64,000 bases of DNA from Paraburkholderia xenovorans LB400 (GCF_000013645.1 NC_007952.1:1302001-1366000), one strand, 5' to 3'. Shown: positions 12,016 to 21,057, counted from the first letter of the stretch. Translations and numbers: made by a program. Notes: generated from the letters alone by a model not told the origin.

Positions 12016-12723
12016 TCACTCGGGCGTGGGCTCCGCTTCTCTGGCCGTCCAGCTGACGCTGGAGACACTCTTTTCCATGCTGATGCGGCTCGCCATCTGT
12101 TCGAGCTTCGACTGATCTTTGGGATGCATCTTCAGGGTTGCCGTGACACGAATACGGCCTGGCTCACCTTCGACGTCCTCGCTCGTCAGGCTTTGAAACG
12201 ACAGCGGCGTCGAATACATCGAATTGGAGACGGCTGTACGGATATGAATCTCGTCGGCCTCCCGGCAGACGATCGTCAGCACGTATTCGCGGACCAGGTC
12301 GGCGTTCGACACTGGCGTCGCGTTGATCATACGGCTGACTTCACGCAGCACGGTGTTGGTCAGCAGCACGACGGCGGTGCCCGCGAGCGCCGGCCCATAA
12401 TGCCCCGCGCCGCACAACACACCCACCGCGGCCGAGCACCACAAGGTTGCCGCGGTGTTGATTCCCTGAATGGAACCCTTGTCGCGCATGATCACGCCGC
12501 CGCCGAGAAAGCCGACGCCGGAGACCACATACGCGGCGATCTGGGTGATGCCGCTCGTGCCGTTGCCGGTCAGCACGCCGAGCGTAACGAACAGGCATGC
12601 GCCGCTCGCGACCAGCGTGATGGTGCGCAAGCCCGCATTGCGCTGACGCATCTGCCGTTCAAAGCCGATCGCGACGCCGCAGGCGAAGGCGGAGAGAAGC
12701 CGCAAGAGGAATTCAACTGTCAT
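12016..12723 (-). CDS. MgtC/SapB family membrane protein
   Basis: The 235-residue protein has an N-terminal domain of about 130 residues with four to five membrane helices and the MgtC signature (GFERQMRQRNAGLRT..., YVVSGVGFLGGGVIMRDKGSIQGINTAATLWCSAAVGVLCGAG). A soluble ACT-like C-terminal domain follows. MgtC proteins support growth at low Mg2+ and, in pathogens, survival in macrophages, partly by inhibiting the F1Fo ATP synthase; some relatives have other roles. No transport operon surrounds it here. I could not identify an Mg2+-sensing leader upstream. Confidence 0.88.
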   Translation of the reverse strand: MTVEFLLRLLSAFACGVAIGFERQMRQRNAGLRTITLVASGACLFVTLGVLTGNGTSGITQIAAYVVSGVGFLGGGVIMRDKGSIQGINTAATLWCSAAVGVLCGAGHYGPALAGTAVVLLTNTVLREVSRMINATPVSNADLVREYVLTIVCREADEIHIRTAVSNSMYSTPLSFQSLTSEDVEGEPGRIRVTATLKMHPKDQSKLEQMASRISMEKSVSSVSWTAREAEPTPE

Positions 12724-13355
12724 CGGTCAACATGGGTGAGGCGCGAGTTCGCGCAGTGTGAACCTTGCGCGTGACACCGGCGCGTCCGTCCCGATGGGCG
12801 CGGGCGCGAGCAGGCGTGATCGGGCGCGCGGGCAAGACTCGCGGCGCCGGAAGGCAAGGGCGGTCGGCACGGCATTCAGCCATGCGGAGCTCACTGCGAC
12901 TTTACTGCAACAAGTGGATACGGGTACTACGCGGATACTACGACGTGCACCGCCGGCCTGAAGGCAAGACGGCGACAGGAAAAGGCTGGCGCGGGAATCT
13001 TGCCGATCAGGCGATCGGGCGAATCGAAGCTCGACGGGTACTACTGCTACTGTCCAAGATCGTGATTCCGGGTAAATGAACTGGGCGGATTTTAGGCGTC
13101 TCTGCAAAGATAAGTCAAGCCGCCATTGGGTGCGGTGACGAATGATTTGCACGCTATCTTTGGGGAAGTTTCCGTGCTGATTGAGGAACTATTCCCACAC
13201 AAATACGGACTCCGAAGATTGACGACGGCCATCCCGGAAAACACACTGTCTGTATAACCCGGAACACGCGGTTTCGCTCGTGCGTCGCGATCCGCGCAAC
13301 GTTGCCGCTTCCGACGTTTCCACCGCTTCCGCCGCTCATCCGAATTGAGGAATGT
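12724..13355. other. 632-bp intergenic region between divergent mgtC-like and periplasmic-protein genes
   Basis: No convincing gene here: the short open frames lack ribosome sites and family resemblance. The left half is GC-rich, and the right half (13080-13350) is AT-richer, as expected of promoter DNA. TATAAC at 13253-13258 could be a -10 for the gene at 13356, but no good -35 precedes it. A CGGGTACTAC motif near 12930 is partly repeated near 13035. Confidence 0.5.
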
Positions 13356-13880
13356 ATGAAAATCAAAGCTTTTCGAGTCATCGCCGGTGCGCTGATCGCC
13401 GCTGCTCCCTTCGTGTCGTTCGCCGCAGGTTTGCCCGCGCCGTTTGAAGGCAGCAGCACGCTGCAGGCAGACGGCCTCGTGAAGGCGATCGATCAGGCCA
13501 ACCATTCGGTCACGGTGCTCGACACACAGGGCGGCGAAGCGTCGTTCAACGTCACCGACACGCGCAATCTTGCGCAGATCAAGCAAGGCGGCAAGGTTCA
13601 CATCCGCATGATGCGCAATGCCGTGATCACCGTTACGCGCAGTGCGGACGGGCAAGTCACGGCGCCGCAAACCGGGCAGCCGGACACGGTTCAGACGGTA
13701 ACTGCCCGCGTCGAGGCCATTGACCATGCTTCCGGAATCATGGCGCTCAAAGGCGCGGACGGTTCTGTGTTCCATATCCAGGGCCGCGATCCGGCCAGGA
13801 CCGCCGGCGTGACGCCGGGCATGCAAGTGGTAGTGGCGTTCGCGCCGCAGGTCAGCGTGGCCGTGGCGCCCACGCAGTGA
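13356..13880 (+). CDS. Periplasmic protein with two repeated beta-rich domains, unknown function
   Basis: The 174-residue product has a signal peptide (MKIKAFRVIAGALIAAAPFVSFAA, cleavage near residue 24). The mature part consists of two similar units of about 60 residues: LVKAIDQANHSVTVLDTQGGEASFNVTD... and RVEAIDHASGIMALKGADGSVFHIQGRD..., each ending in a GxxVxVxxxxxxxVTV-like strand. The pattern suggests two small beta-barrels (OB-fold or CusF-like), but no metal-binding Met/His cluster is visible. A GAGG ribosome site precedes ATG 13356. Function unknown. Confidence 0.7.
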   Translation: MKIKAFRVIAGALIAAAPFVSFAAGLPAPFEGSSTLQADGLVKAIDQANHSVTVLDTQGGEASFNVTDTRNLAQIKQGGKVHIRMMRNAVITVTRSADGQVTAPQTGQPDTVQTVTARVEAIDHASGIMALKGADGSVFHIQGRDPARTAGVTPGMQVVVAFAPQVSVAVAPTQ

Positions 13881-13931
13881 CGTCCGCCGCGATAACGTCC
13901 ACCGCGGTAACGTCTGCTCTCGTCGGGTGCA

Positions 13932-15095
13932 TTAGTCGGGCTCGCCGGGCACGAGGCGCAAGCGCGTGATTTCAGACGGCGCACCCAGACGCTTCGGCGG
14001 TCCCCAGTAGCCGGTCCCCCGGCTCGTGTACACCCAGAGTCCATTCAGCCGTGCAAGACCCGCGGTGAACGGCTGCTGGAACCGCACGAAGAAATTCCAC
14101 GGGAAGAACTGGCCGCCGTGCGTGTGCCCCGAGAGTTGCAGTGTGAAGCCGGCTGCTGCCGCGGCTTCCGCAGAACGCGGCTGATGGGCGAGCAGTACCT
14201 TGATCAGCACGTCGCCAGGCGCACCCGCAAGTGCCGCGACGGGATCGCTGCGGTGCGCCGGGTCGTGATGGCCCGCTGAATAATCGGTCACGCCGGCAAT
14301 CACGGCGCGTGCGCCGTCGTGGTCCACGATCACGTGCTCGTTGAGCAGGACCTTCAGTCCCAGGCGCCGGAATTCGTCGATCCAGGCGTTGGCGCCCGCG
14401 TAATACTCGTGATTGCCGGTCACGAGAAAGGCGCCGTGGCGCGCGCTCAACCGTGACAGCGGTTGCGTATGTCGGGTCAATTGCGGCACGCTGCCGTCCA
14501 CGATATCTCCGGTGACAGCGATCAGATCCGGTTTGAGGCGATTCACCGCGTCGACGATCGCATCCACATAGCGGCGTTTGATGGTCGGCCCAACGTGAAT
14601 GTCGCTGATCTGCACGATCGTGAAGCCGTCGAGCGCGGCCGGCAAATCGTCGATCGGCACTTCGATCGTCACCACCTTCGCGCGACGGCGGGCGTTGAAC
14701 AGGCCGACAAGCGTAGAAAGCAGCGCGAGCAACGGCACGGCCGCCGCGGAGCCGGTCCGCCAGTGCGCGATGGCGATGGTGTTCGGCCAGATCGCGTCGA
14801 CGGTCAGAAGCGAGGCGAGCACGAGGTCGCGCACGAAAGTCAGGACCAGCAGTGACGAGAAAAAGCCCATCGCCAGCAAACCGACCCACGCAAGCCGGTC
14901 GCTGAGGGGCTGCTGTTTGATCGTGCGCGCCAGCATGCCAAGCGGAATGAGAAAGATCGACAGTACGAGCCACAACCCGCACAGCCAGCGGCCGGCGGTG
15001 CCGATCGGCATGTCCGGAATCAGACGAAAGCCGACGTAAATGTGCAGCAGGATGCCAATCAGGATGATGCGAACAAGAAACGATGAGCGGCGCAT
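13932..15095 (-). CDS. Membrane-anchored metallophosphoesterase
   Basis: The 387-residue protein has four predicted membrane helices in the first ~150 residues, then a calcineurin-like phosphoesterase domain. All metal-binding motifs are present: DIHVG, GDIVDG, GNHEYY, and the C-terminal GHTHGGQFFPWN. Such YkuE/YaeI-like enzymes hydrolyse phosphodiesters, in some cases UDP-diacylglucosamine-like or cell-envelope substrates; the substrate here is unknown. Start set at ATG 15095 (MRRSSFLVRI), where the membrane helix begins. It is convergent with the periplasmic-protein gene. Confidence 0.88.
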   Translation of the reverse strand: MRRSSFLVRIILIGILLHIYVGFRLIPDMPIGTAGRWLCGLWLVLSIFLIPLGMLARTIKQQPLSDRLAWVGLLAMGFFSSLLVLTFVRDLVLASLLTVDAIWPNTIAIAHWRTGSAAAVPLLALLSTLVGLFNARRRAKVVTIEVPIDDLPAALDGFTIVQISDIHVGPTIKRRYVDAIVDAVNRLKPDLIAVTGDIVDGSVPQLTRHTQPLSRLSARHGAFLVTGNHEYYAGANAWIDEFRRLGLKVLLNEHVIVDHDGARAVIAGVTDYSAGHHDPAHRSDPVAALAGAPGDVLIKVLLAHQPRSAEAAAAAGFTLQLSGHTHGGQFFPWNFFVRFQQPFTAGLARLNGLWVYTSRGTGYWGPPKRLGAPSEITRLRLVPGEPD

Positions 15096-15486
15096 AGCGA
15101 GGATCAGGGCGGGAAGGGGCCGGCACGAGAGCGGAAGGGCGGCGCTACTCGTGCGTTGCGGCAATGCCGGGGCGAACGAGCCGACCCATTCTACCGAGTT
15201 GTGCAATCGCTTGCCGGCCGCGCCAGATTTGCCGTTCACATGGCGATCCGCCGCCCGTGTAAAGGCGCCTGCAGGTTACTGCATTGCGGCATCCAGGCCG
15301 CTGTATCTGGCTCGTTCGCGCGGCTGTTGCGCTCGAATTAAATGGGCTTTGAATTGTGTTCGGGCGTGGACTATTCTGGAATGGAACCGGCTTGCACCAA
15401 AGCTACGGCAAGGTCCTCGGAGAAGGCTCTGGCAGTCCGCTAGCGGTTCGTTTTATCGCCGGCAGAGGCGAAGGCAGGAGGCACAA
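15096..15486. other. 391-bp intergenic region with a candidate sigma-70 promoter
   Basis: No gene is seen. The right half contains a promoter-like pair reading rightward (see 15349-15377), and a good ribosome site AGGAGG at 15476-15481 before the next gene. The left part is probably the upstream region of the minus-strand phosphoesterase. Confidence 0.5.
15349..15377 (+). promoter_or_regulatory. Candidate sigma-70 promoter
   Basis: TTGAAT (15349-15354) and TATTCT (15372-15377) are separated by 17 bp. The pair lies about 110 bp upstream of the small membrane protein gene at 15487 and has no better competitor nearby. Confidence 0.4.
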
Positions 15487-15816
15487 ATGAAACTGCTCGG
15501 ATCAGGCAACCCGTTCCGCCACGCGCACCATGCGCACCACGTCGGATACGAGGGTAGCCATGTCATGCTGCCGCTAGTGGTGATATCGCTGATGGCGGTC
15601 GGCCTGTACTTCGGCGTGCGCAACATCGATTTTTCCGAATTGGGCAAAAGCGCGCTGTTCTACGTGGTGATGCTATGCGTCGCCTTGGGTATCGCGGGAC
15701 TGTTCGGCGTCGTCGGGGCGTGGGTTCGGTCAGGTGGCGACGAGGCCGAAGAGGGCTTCTGCTTCGTTGGTGCGTTGATCGGCGCCGTGGTTTTCTACGT
15801 GGCCCTCTTCAGTTGA
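15487..15816 (+). CDS. Small integral membrane protein, unknown function
   Basis: The 109-residue protein has a His-rich N-terminus (HAHHAHHVGYEGSH) and three hydrophobic helices (about residues 27-45, 58-80, 90-108). A strong ribosome site (AGGAGG) lies 5 nt before the ATG. I recognise no family. The His cluster might bind metal, but this is only suggested by composition. Confidence 0.7.
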   Translation: MKLLGSGNPFRHAHHAHHVGYEGSHVMLPLVVISLMAVGLYFGVRNIDFSELGKSALFYVVMLCVALGIAGLFGVVGAWVRSGGDEAEEGFCFVGALIGAVVFYVALFS

Positions 15817-15852
15817 GCGGACTCGGCAGCGGCTCGGAGCGGAGGCCGCAGG

Positions 15853-16437
15853 CTAGACGATCCGCGCGGCTTCGTCGAAAGCAAGGCGCGGGCTGCGCGG
15901 AAACAGCCTGGACGGGTCGCCATAGCCCAGATTGATCAGAAAGTTCGACTTCACGGTCGTGCCGGCAAAGAAAGCTTCGTCTATCCTGGCGGCGTCGAAA
16001 CCGGACATCGCACCCGTATCCAGGCCGAGCGCGCGGGCGGCGAGAATCAGATAGCCGCCTTGCAGCGTCGAATTGCGAAATGCCGTGTCGGCAATCGCCT
16101 TGTCGTTGCCGGCAAACCAGCTACGCGCGTCCGCGTGCGGAAACAGCTTCGGCAGATGCTCGTAAAACGCCATGTCCATTCCAACGATCGCCGTGACCGG
16201 CGCTGCCATCGTCTTCTCGAGATTGCCTGCCGACAATGCCGGGCGCAGCTTCTCCTTGCCCTCCTGCGTTTTGACGAAGACGAAGCGGCCCGGACTCGAA
16301 TTGGCCGAGGTCGGGCCGAGCAGGACGAGTTCGACGAGTTGCCTCAGCACGGCGTCGTCGACGGGTTTCGGCTGCCAGCCGTTATGCGTGCGCGCTTCGC
16401 GAAAAAGCTGGGCGAGCGCCTCGTCGGAGAGAATCAT
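15853..16437 (-). CDS. Nitroreductase family protein, RutE/HadB-like (probable malonic semialdehyde reductase)
   Basis: The 194-residue flavoprotein has the nitroreductase fold. Its sequence follows the RutE subfamily throughout: the R-THNGWQ start, LVLLGPTSANSSPGRFVFVKT FMN-binding strand, SFxNSTLQGGYLILAARALGLDTGAMSGFD, and NFLINLGYGD. RutE reduces malonic semialdehyde to 3-hydroxypropionate; other members reduce nitroaromatics or quinones. No rut genes are nearby, so the physiological role is open. Start ATG 16437 has an AAGGGA ribosome site. Divergent from alkB, about 157 bp apart. Confidence 0.85.
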   Translation of the reverse strand: MILSDEALAQLFREARTHNGWQPKPVDDAVLRQLVELVLLGPTSANSSPGRFVFVKTQEGKEKLRPALSAGNLEKTMAAPVTAIVGMDMAFYEHLPKLFPHADARSWFAGNDKAIADTAFRNSTLQGGYLILAARALGLDTGAMSGFDAARIDEAFFAGTTVKSNFLINLGYGDPSRLFPRSPRLAFDEAARIV

Positions 16438-16594
16438 GTTGAGTGTCCCTTGAAGGTTGCGTGTGAGGAATGGATACGACTGCTGCGAATGAAACCGCAA
16501 CGTGCGTGCGTGATCGCTGTCGTCGTTGCCGCCATAATAACCAGGGTTCTCATCCGGTCGCGCTTTGAGCGCGCGATCGTACTCAGGCAATCTC

Positions 16595-17206
16595 ATGACG
16601 GATCTCTTCGCGGATTTTTCCGATGCACTGCCGGCGCCCGACGTCGACTGGTATCCCGATTGGCTGGCGCCCGCAACGGCGGGGCGGGCGCTGACGCAAC
16701 TCATCGGCGAAGTCGAATGGCGTCAGGACATGATGGGCACGCCCGCAGGCCGCGTGCCGCTGCCGCGGCTGACCGCCTGGCAGGGCGAGCCCGATGCGGT
16801 TTATGTCTACTCGGGCATTCGCAACGTGCCGCAACCGTGGACGGCGACGGTTGCCGAACTGAAGTCGGCCGCTGAGTCGGTTTGCGGCGCGCATTTCAAT
16901 AGCGTGCTGATCAACCGCTACCGCAGCGGTACCGACAGCATGGGCTGGCACGCGGACCGCGAGCCCGAACTCGGCGCCCGGCCGGTAATCGCATCCGTGA
17001 GCCTGGGCGTCGCGCGCACATTTGATTTGCGGCACAACAGAACCGGTGTCGTGCAGTCTTTTTCGCTCAAGGGCGGCAGCCTGCTCGTAATGAAAGGCAA
17101 CACGCAGGCCGATTGGCGGCATCGGGTGCCGAAGGAGCCGCGCGTGGCGGGCGAGCGGATCAATCTGACGTTTCGCTGGGTGATGCCGAGCGCGGGTGCT
17201 CGCTGA
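16595..17206 (+). CDS. alkB: AlkB-family alpha-ketoglutarate-dependent dioxygenase
   Basis: The 203-residue protein belongs to the Fe(II)/2-oxoglutarate oxygenases that remove alkyl lesions (1-methyladenine, 3-methylcytosine) from DNA or RNA. Iron ligands are H119 and D121 in GWHADRE and H176 in WRHRVPK. The 2-oxoglutarate-binding RxNxTFR motif is RINLTFR (188-194). NRYRSGTDSMGWHAD is the family nucleotide-recognition lid region. It is an AlkB2/3-like short type rather than classical ada-linked AlkB, and no ada gene is adjacent. Start at ATG 16595. It is convergent with the large toxin-like gene. Confidence 0.9.
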   Translation: MTDLFADFSDALPAPDVDWYPDWLAPATAGRALTQLIGEVEWRQDMMGTPAGRVPLPRLTAWQGEPDAVYVYSGIRNVPQPWTATVAELKSAAESVCGAHFNSVLINRYRSGTDSMGWHADREPELGARPVIASVSLGVARTFDLRHNRTGVVQSFSLKGGSLLVMKGNTQADWRHRVPKEPRVAGERINLTFRWVMPSAGAR

Positions 17207-17340
17207 TCCAGCACGCGGTGGCGGGTTGACGGCGAGGCGTGGTAGGCCAGCCCGTCCGGCAAGCAAGGCAAGCCCAGTGAGCACGCAGCGCTGCTCGCGC
17301 ATAGACCCGGTATCGAACGAACTTCCCGGCTGCAGTCTGG

Positions 17341-20300
17341 TTACGTACGCCGCAGCCTGTCTTCCAGTTCCAGGCGTTGGTCCTCCCGGAACTGCAGGTC
17401 CTTCCAGACGTCCTCGTTAATCCGGAAGCCGCTCGACGTAGGACCGAGGGTTCGATACGACTCGAGACCCGTTTTCAGATCGACCGTTGCCTGAAAGACA
17501 GGCTTACCGCCGAGTGTTCGCACTTCGAGTCGGTCCGGGCCTGTTGGAACTGCATAGAAGCCGTCCCGGAACAGCCAGGCGGCATTCTTGGAGGCAAGCC
17601 ATTCAATTGCTTCAGCGGCCCCGCCGGCCTGGTCCAAATGCCTGGGATATTGGGAGAAGCTACCCTGGAAAAAGTCAGCCAGCATATGGGTAACGAATTG
17701 AGTCGTACCCGGCGGCAACATGGAATCCGGGTTCAGATCGAACTCGTACAACTGCGCGCGGTTGCCCACCGTGCTTGCCCAATAGTAGCTGTTGTAGTTC
17801 GATGCGGGCGGTGTAACTTTATTGCCGCGTGAATCCGTCAGTTGCCAGTCCGATCTGTATCCAGCGTAGTAGTCAGTGACAAACGGTGTAGACACAGCCT
17901 TGCCTACGGTCAAATGTTTCGTGTCCTCGAGATGAAGGAGACGGAAGGGATTGGTGCCATCGAAGCGAAAAACACCGTTCAAGCTACGTGGGTTCCCGGG
18001 GTTCGCGCCCACGTAGAGGTAACCGTCGTGACCGACGAGTAAGACCTTGTTGTAGTTGTTTGTATAGTGGAAACGGCCGTCGTTGCTCAGCGCAAATTGT
18101 TTCATGCTCCCCGTTGTGCTCTGGGCGTAGGATGTCCGGTAGACATGAAGGTTGTCGCTTGCATCCGCATACAGTATGTACGGCCATTCTCCGCCGTAAG
18201 CGCGAAGGGTTATTGGCCCATGATAGTCTTCACCGGCTGCCTGCCGTGTTGCTGCCTGGTGGGTTTTCAACCGGGAATTGAGATAGAAGCTGGCCAGCGT
18301 CAGGTTGGGGTCTTCTTTGGGAGCCAGCCCGATCTGCTTGCCATTTTGCATGACCGGTCTCGAGAACGGCTTGTAGGCGGGCTCCTGCCACGCAGGGCTG
18401 TTCATCGGGAAGCGGGCCAGTTGCGGCTGCGCCCCCGCGGTCCGTGTCCAGTTGTACACGTCCCAGCGAAACACCGGATTAGGCGTGAACTGCGACTTAA
18501 GCCCTTTTTGCAGGTCTTGCGTTCGCCACCAGCCGATTATCTGTGTGTTGTCGATTTGCCCAACGGCGGCAAATTCCTGGTTGTCCGGTGCGAGAGCATG
18601 TGGGCCGAGGCTTGCGTTCACATCCACCATGTTGAGGGACGGCGCGATAGCGTATATATAGCCATCAGCGGGCTGACGTTGCTGGCGGATGAGGGCGGTC
18701 GATGGCAGTCGGAATGCTCCGACGTAGCCGGCGCTGTCCGTCTGTGCTCCGTGCGAGGCGATGTCGAAATTGTGCATTTGCAGATTGACGTCCCGCAGCC
18801 TTGTGCGTCCGGCATTGAACCCCCCTCTTTTCGCGACTTTGTTGGGTGTATCCGTTGACGGCCGAAACAAAACCCACGGATCGCGGTTCGAAGACGGCCC
18901 GGTTGCGCGTTTGGTGTTGAGATGGTCCATATAGTTTTGAAGCGAAGGACGATAGTTGACTGGTTCGGCCGACAGGTTCGTGCTTGGAGGGACAAGTGGA
19001 CCAACCGGCACCAGCCCTCCCATTTCTTCTGCTTCGTCCAAAGTGACGGTTCGTGAAGGTAACAACGGCCGTGTCTCTGACAGGCTGTCGCCCGGATCCC
19101 TGATTCCGGCTTCAGATGCGTACCACGTGGTCGTGGCATGGGCGATTCCGCCCTCGGTGCCATATCCCGTGTTGTAGATGCGACCTATAGTGTCCGACAG
19201 ATTCTGAAGACCATCGTACGCAAACACGCCGAAATTGGGATCAAAAAGCTCGTAGCGATCATGCTCGGCGTCAGAATTGACATTGAGCCGCTGCACGATG
19301 ACCGGACGACTCGCTTCTCGCGTCGATGTTCCGGCGGCTTGAGGCCCCAACGCCAGATCGATGACTGCGATGTCATTGTGCAAAGGGCGCGGTCCGCCGT
19401 CGCCGACGTACGGCTCGCTAAAGTGTGTTCTCAGATCATTGACAAGCGAGTCCGCTGTCGTAATAGCGAACGTGCCGCTGTGGCGGATGTGATTCGCCAT
19501 AGTGAAGGTGGAGGTCGACTGGTGCTGCTCGTGAACGCTATTCAGATTGAGGACGGTCTGCTCACGTGTTTCCTGATTGCTCTGCCAGAAACGTAAGTTG
19601 CCCGCGGCATCGCTGAGCGTTGTTGCTGTCCCGGCGGCGATTTCCTGTAGCACATAGGTTCCCACGCTTTCGGCCGGACTGCGGAGGCCGGCTCGCTCCG
19701 CGCCGTCCGGAAAGAGCGACTTGAGCGATATTTCGTTTGATGACACGGCATGTTGTTGATAGATTAGATTTTCGCAGTCGAACTCGGGCGGTCCATAACC
19801 GAGCGCTCCCAGTTGCGGTTCAAGAACTCGCTCCGATGTCCTGACTGCCGGCGGATTCGATAAGTACACCTGCATTTTGAACGGCGTGAGTCTATATCTG
19901 TTTCCTAAGAAGGGGGGCAGATCGTCGAAAGGGCTGCGATTTCTGAAGGCGGAGTCCATATACTCGCGCAACGCATTTGCTGTACTGTTCCAGTCCCTGT
20001 ATTCGAATGCGCCATTGTTGGGATCGAAGATCGAATAGTGATGGGTCGCACCTCTCTGGACGAGAATTGCGTGCCCGTAATCCCTTCGACCCTCTGGCGA
20101 ATCCAGGGACAACTGGATGTATGCCATGTCGTTAGGCCGCCGCAGGAAGAGGTTCAATCGATTGATGAGCACGGTGACGCGGGTATCGGGCGCCACGGCC
20201 CCGGTGTGCAACCTGACTGATGGCTGCGGCGTATAGTGGTTGAAACCGAGTGCGGTTCTACCAGACTGGAAGTTCTGAATACGGTTGAACATGTCTGTCC

Positions 20301-21057
20301 GTGTATTGAGCAGGCGACTGGTTTCCGCATGCATGTTATGCACTGCTGACATTAGCGGTGGCGTGAGTGGCTCCTGATGTTCACCTATCATTTGCTGATC
20401 GGTCCATGCGAGATCGACCCGGCGCATGGCTTCCCGAACCATTCCCTCACATAGGCCGCCACTCGCTTGCCCGTGGCTCTCCGGATAGTCGACCTGATCG
20501 AATCGTTCGATTGCAATGGCGTTCCGCGCTAACGCGTTGCCGCCACGATCCTTGATGCATGTGCTGAAGGCTGGACCCCGTTTGACTCGCAACCCGAGGT
20601 TGCCGGATTCGTCGGCGTGTGGAAGGGCGGTCGATGTGAGCGCGCCAAGGGGGTACCCGTTTCTGGCGCCGGCTCGCCCTGATGCCGGAATGACCCCGGC
20701 CAGCGATGAGCTTGAGTCGCGATCGGTAGACCCAATCTGGCGAGCGTGGAAATTCGCGCGGTGGTTCGTCATGACGTCAAGCCGACGAGCGGTGCTGGTC
20801 TGTCCGTTCGGCAACGCCTCGCGGGTATCGCCCGCACTTCTGGCGAATCGCTCCGGGTGTTTGACTGCGTCGCCCGGGCGGCGCGCAGACGCGTTACCGC
20901 CTGCGTCATTCGGGTGGGTGGCCTGCGTGCTGTGGTGTTCGGTGCTGCCCTGTGCGGTGCCTGAACCGGACGCGGTGCTATCGGCGTTCTGCTCATCGGT
21001 TGAAGGGTCGTTGCTGACGCTGGTGATGTAGCTTTGATTGACGCCGGAGACGCGCAT
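17341..21057 (-). CDS. Multidomain effector/toxin-like protein: YopT-type protease domain, degenerate repeat, cholera-toxin-A1-like domain
   Basis: 1238 residues. Residues 1-150 are Ser/Thr/Ala-rich and disordered, as in secreted effectors. Residues ~165-400 resemble C58 (YopT/AvrPphB) cysteine proteases: GGLCEGM (C203), YGHAILVQR (H329), FDPNNGAF (D345). Residues ~425-650 repeat the pattern (RPVIVQR, FDPNFGVF with D606) but lack the His. Residues ~727-895 match the enterotoxin A1 chain over its length: LFRPSTDTP (R732), GYVGAF in place of GYVSTS, YIYAIAPSLNMVDVNASLG, DNQEFAAVG (E828; the first Glu of ExE is Asn). Residues 900-1238 are unrecognised, with propeller-like strands near 990-1050. 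ATG 21057 has GGAG upstream. GC is visibly lower than in neighbours, suggesting transfer. It has its own transcription unit behind a terminator. Secretion route and activity are unknown. Confidence 0.8.
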   Translation of the reverse strand: MRVSGVNQSYITSVSNDPSTDEQNADSTASGSGTAQGSTEHHSTQATHPNDAGGNASARRPGDAVKHPERFARSAGDTREALPNGQTSTARRLDVMTNHRANFHARQIGSTDRDSSSSLAGVIPASGRAGARNGYPLGALTSTALPHADESGNLGLRVKRGPAFSTCIKDRGGNALARNAIAIERFDQVDYPESHGQASGGLCEGMVREAMRRVDLAWTDQQMIGEHQEPLTPPLMSAVHNMHAETSRLLNTRTDMFNRIQNFQSGRTALGFNHYTPQPSVRLHTGAVAPDTRVTVLINRLNLFLRRPNDMAYIQLSLDSPEGRRDYGHAILVQRGATHHYSIFDPNNGAFEYRDWNSTANALREYMDSAFRNRSPFDDLPPFLGNRYRLTPFKMQVYLSNPPAVRTSERVLEPQLGALGYGPPEFDCENLIYQQHAVSSNEISLKSLFPDGAERAGLRSPAESVGTYVLQEIAAGTATTLSDAAGNLRFWQSNQETREQTVLNLNSVHEQHQSTSTFTMANHIRHSGTFAITTADSLVNDLRTHFSEPYVGDGGPRPLHNDIAVIDLALGPQAAGTSTREASRPVIVQRLNVNSDAEHDRYELFDPNFGVFAYDGLQNLSDTIGRIYNTGYGTEGGIAHATTTWYASEAGIRDPGDSLSETRPLLPSRTVTLDEAEEMGGLVPVGPLVPPSTNLSAEPVNYRPSLQNYMDHLNTKRATGPSSNRDPWVLFRPSTDTPNKVAKRGGFNAGRTRLRDVNLQMHNFDIASHGAQTDSAGYVGAFRLPSTALIRQQRQPADGYIYAIAPSLNMVDVNASLGPHALAPDNQEFAAVGQIDNTQIIGWWRTQDLQKGLKSQFTPNPVFRWDVYNWTRTAGAQPQLARFPMNSPAWQEPAYKPFSRPVMQNGKQIGLAPKEDPNLTLASFYLNSRLKTHQAATRQAAGEDYHGPITLRAYGGEWPYILYADASDNLHVYRTSYAQSTTGSMKQFALSNDGRFHYTNNYNKVLLVGHDGYLYVGANPGNPRSLNGVFRFDGTNPFRLLHLEDTKHLTVGKAVSTPFVTDYYAGYRSDWQLTDSRGNKVTPPASNYNSYYWASTVGNRAQLYEFDLNPDSMLPPGTTQFVTHMLADFFQGSFSQYPRHLDQAGGAAEAIEWLASKNAAWLFRDGFYAVPTGPDRLEVRTLGGKPVFQATVDLKTGLESYRTLGPTSSGFRINEDVWKDLQFREDQRLELEDRLRRT

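Noticed and set aside
12724..13100. Mg2+-sensing leader or riboswitch ahead of the mgtC-like gene
   Set aside because: No recognisable conserved core or terminator/antiterminator pair could be made out by eye.
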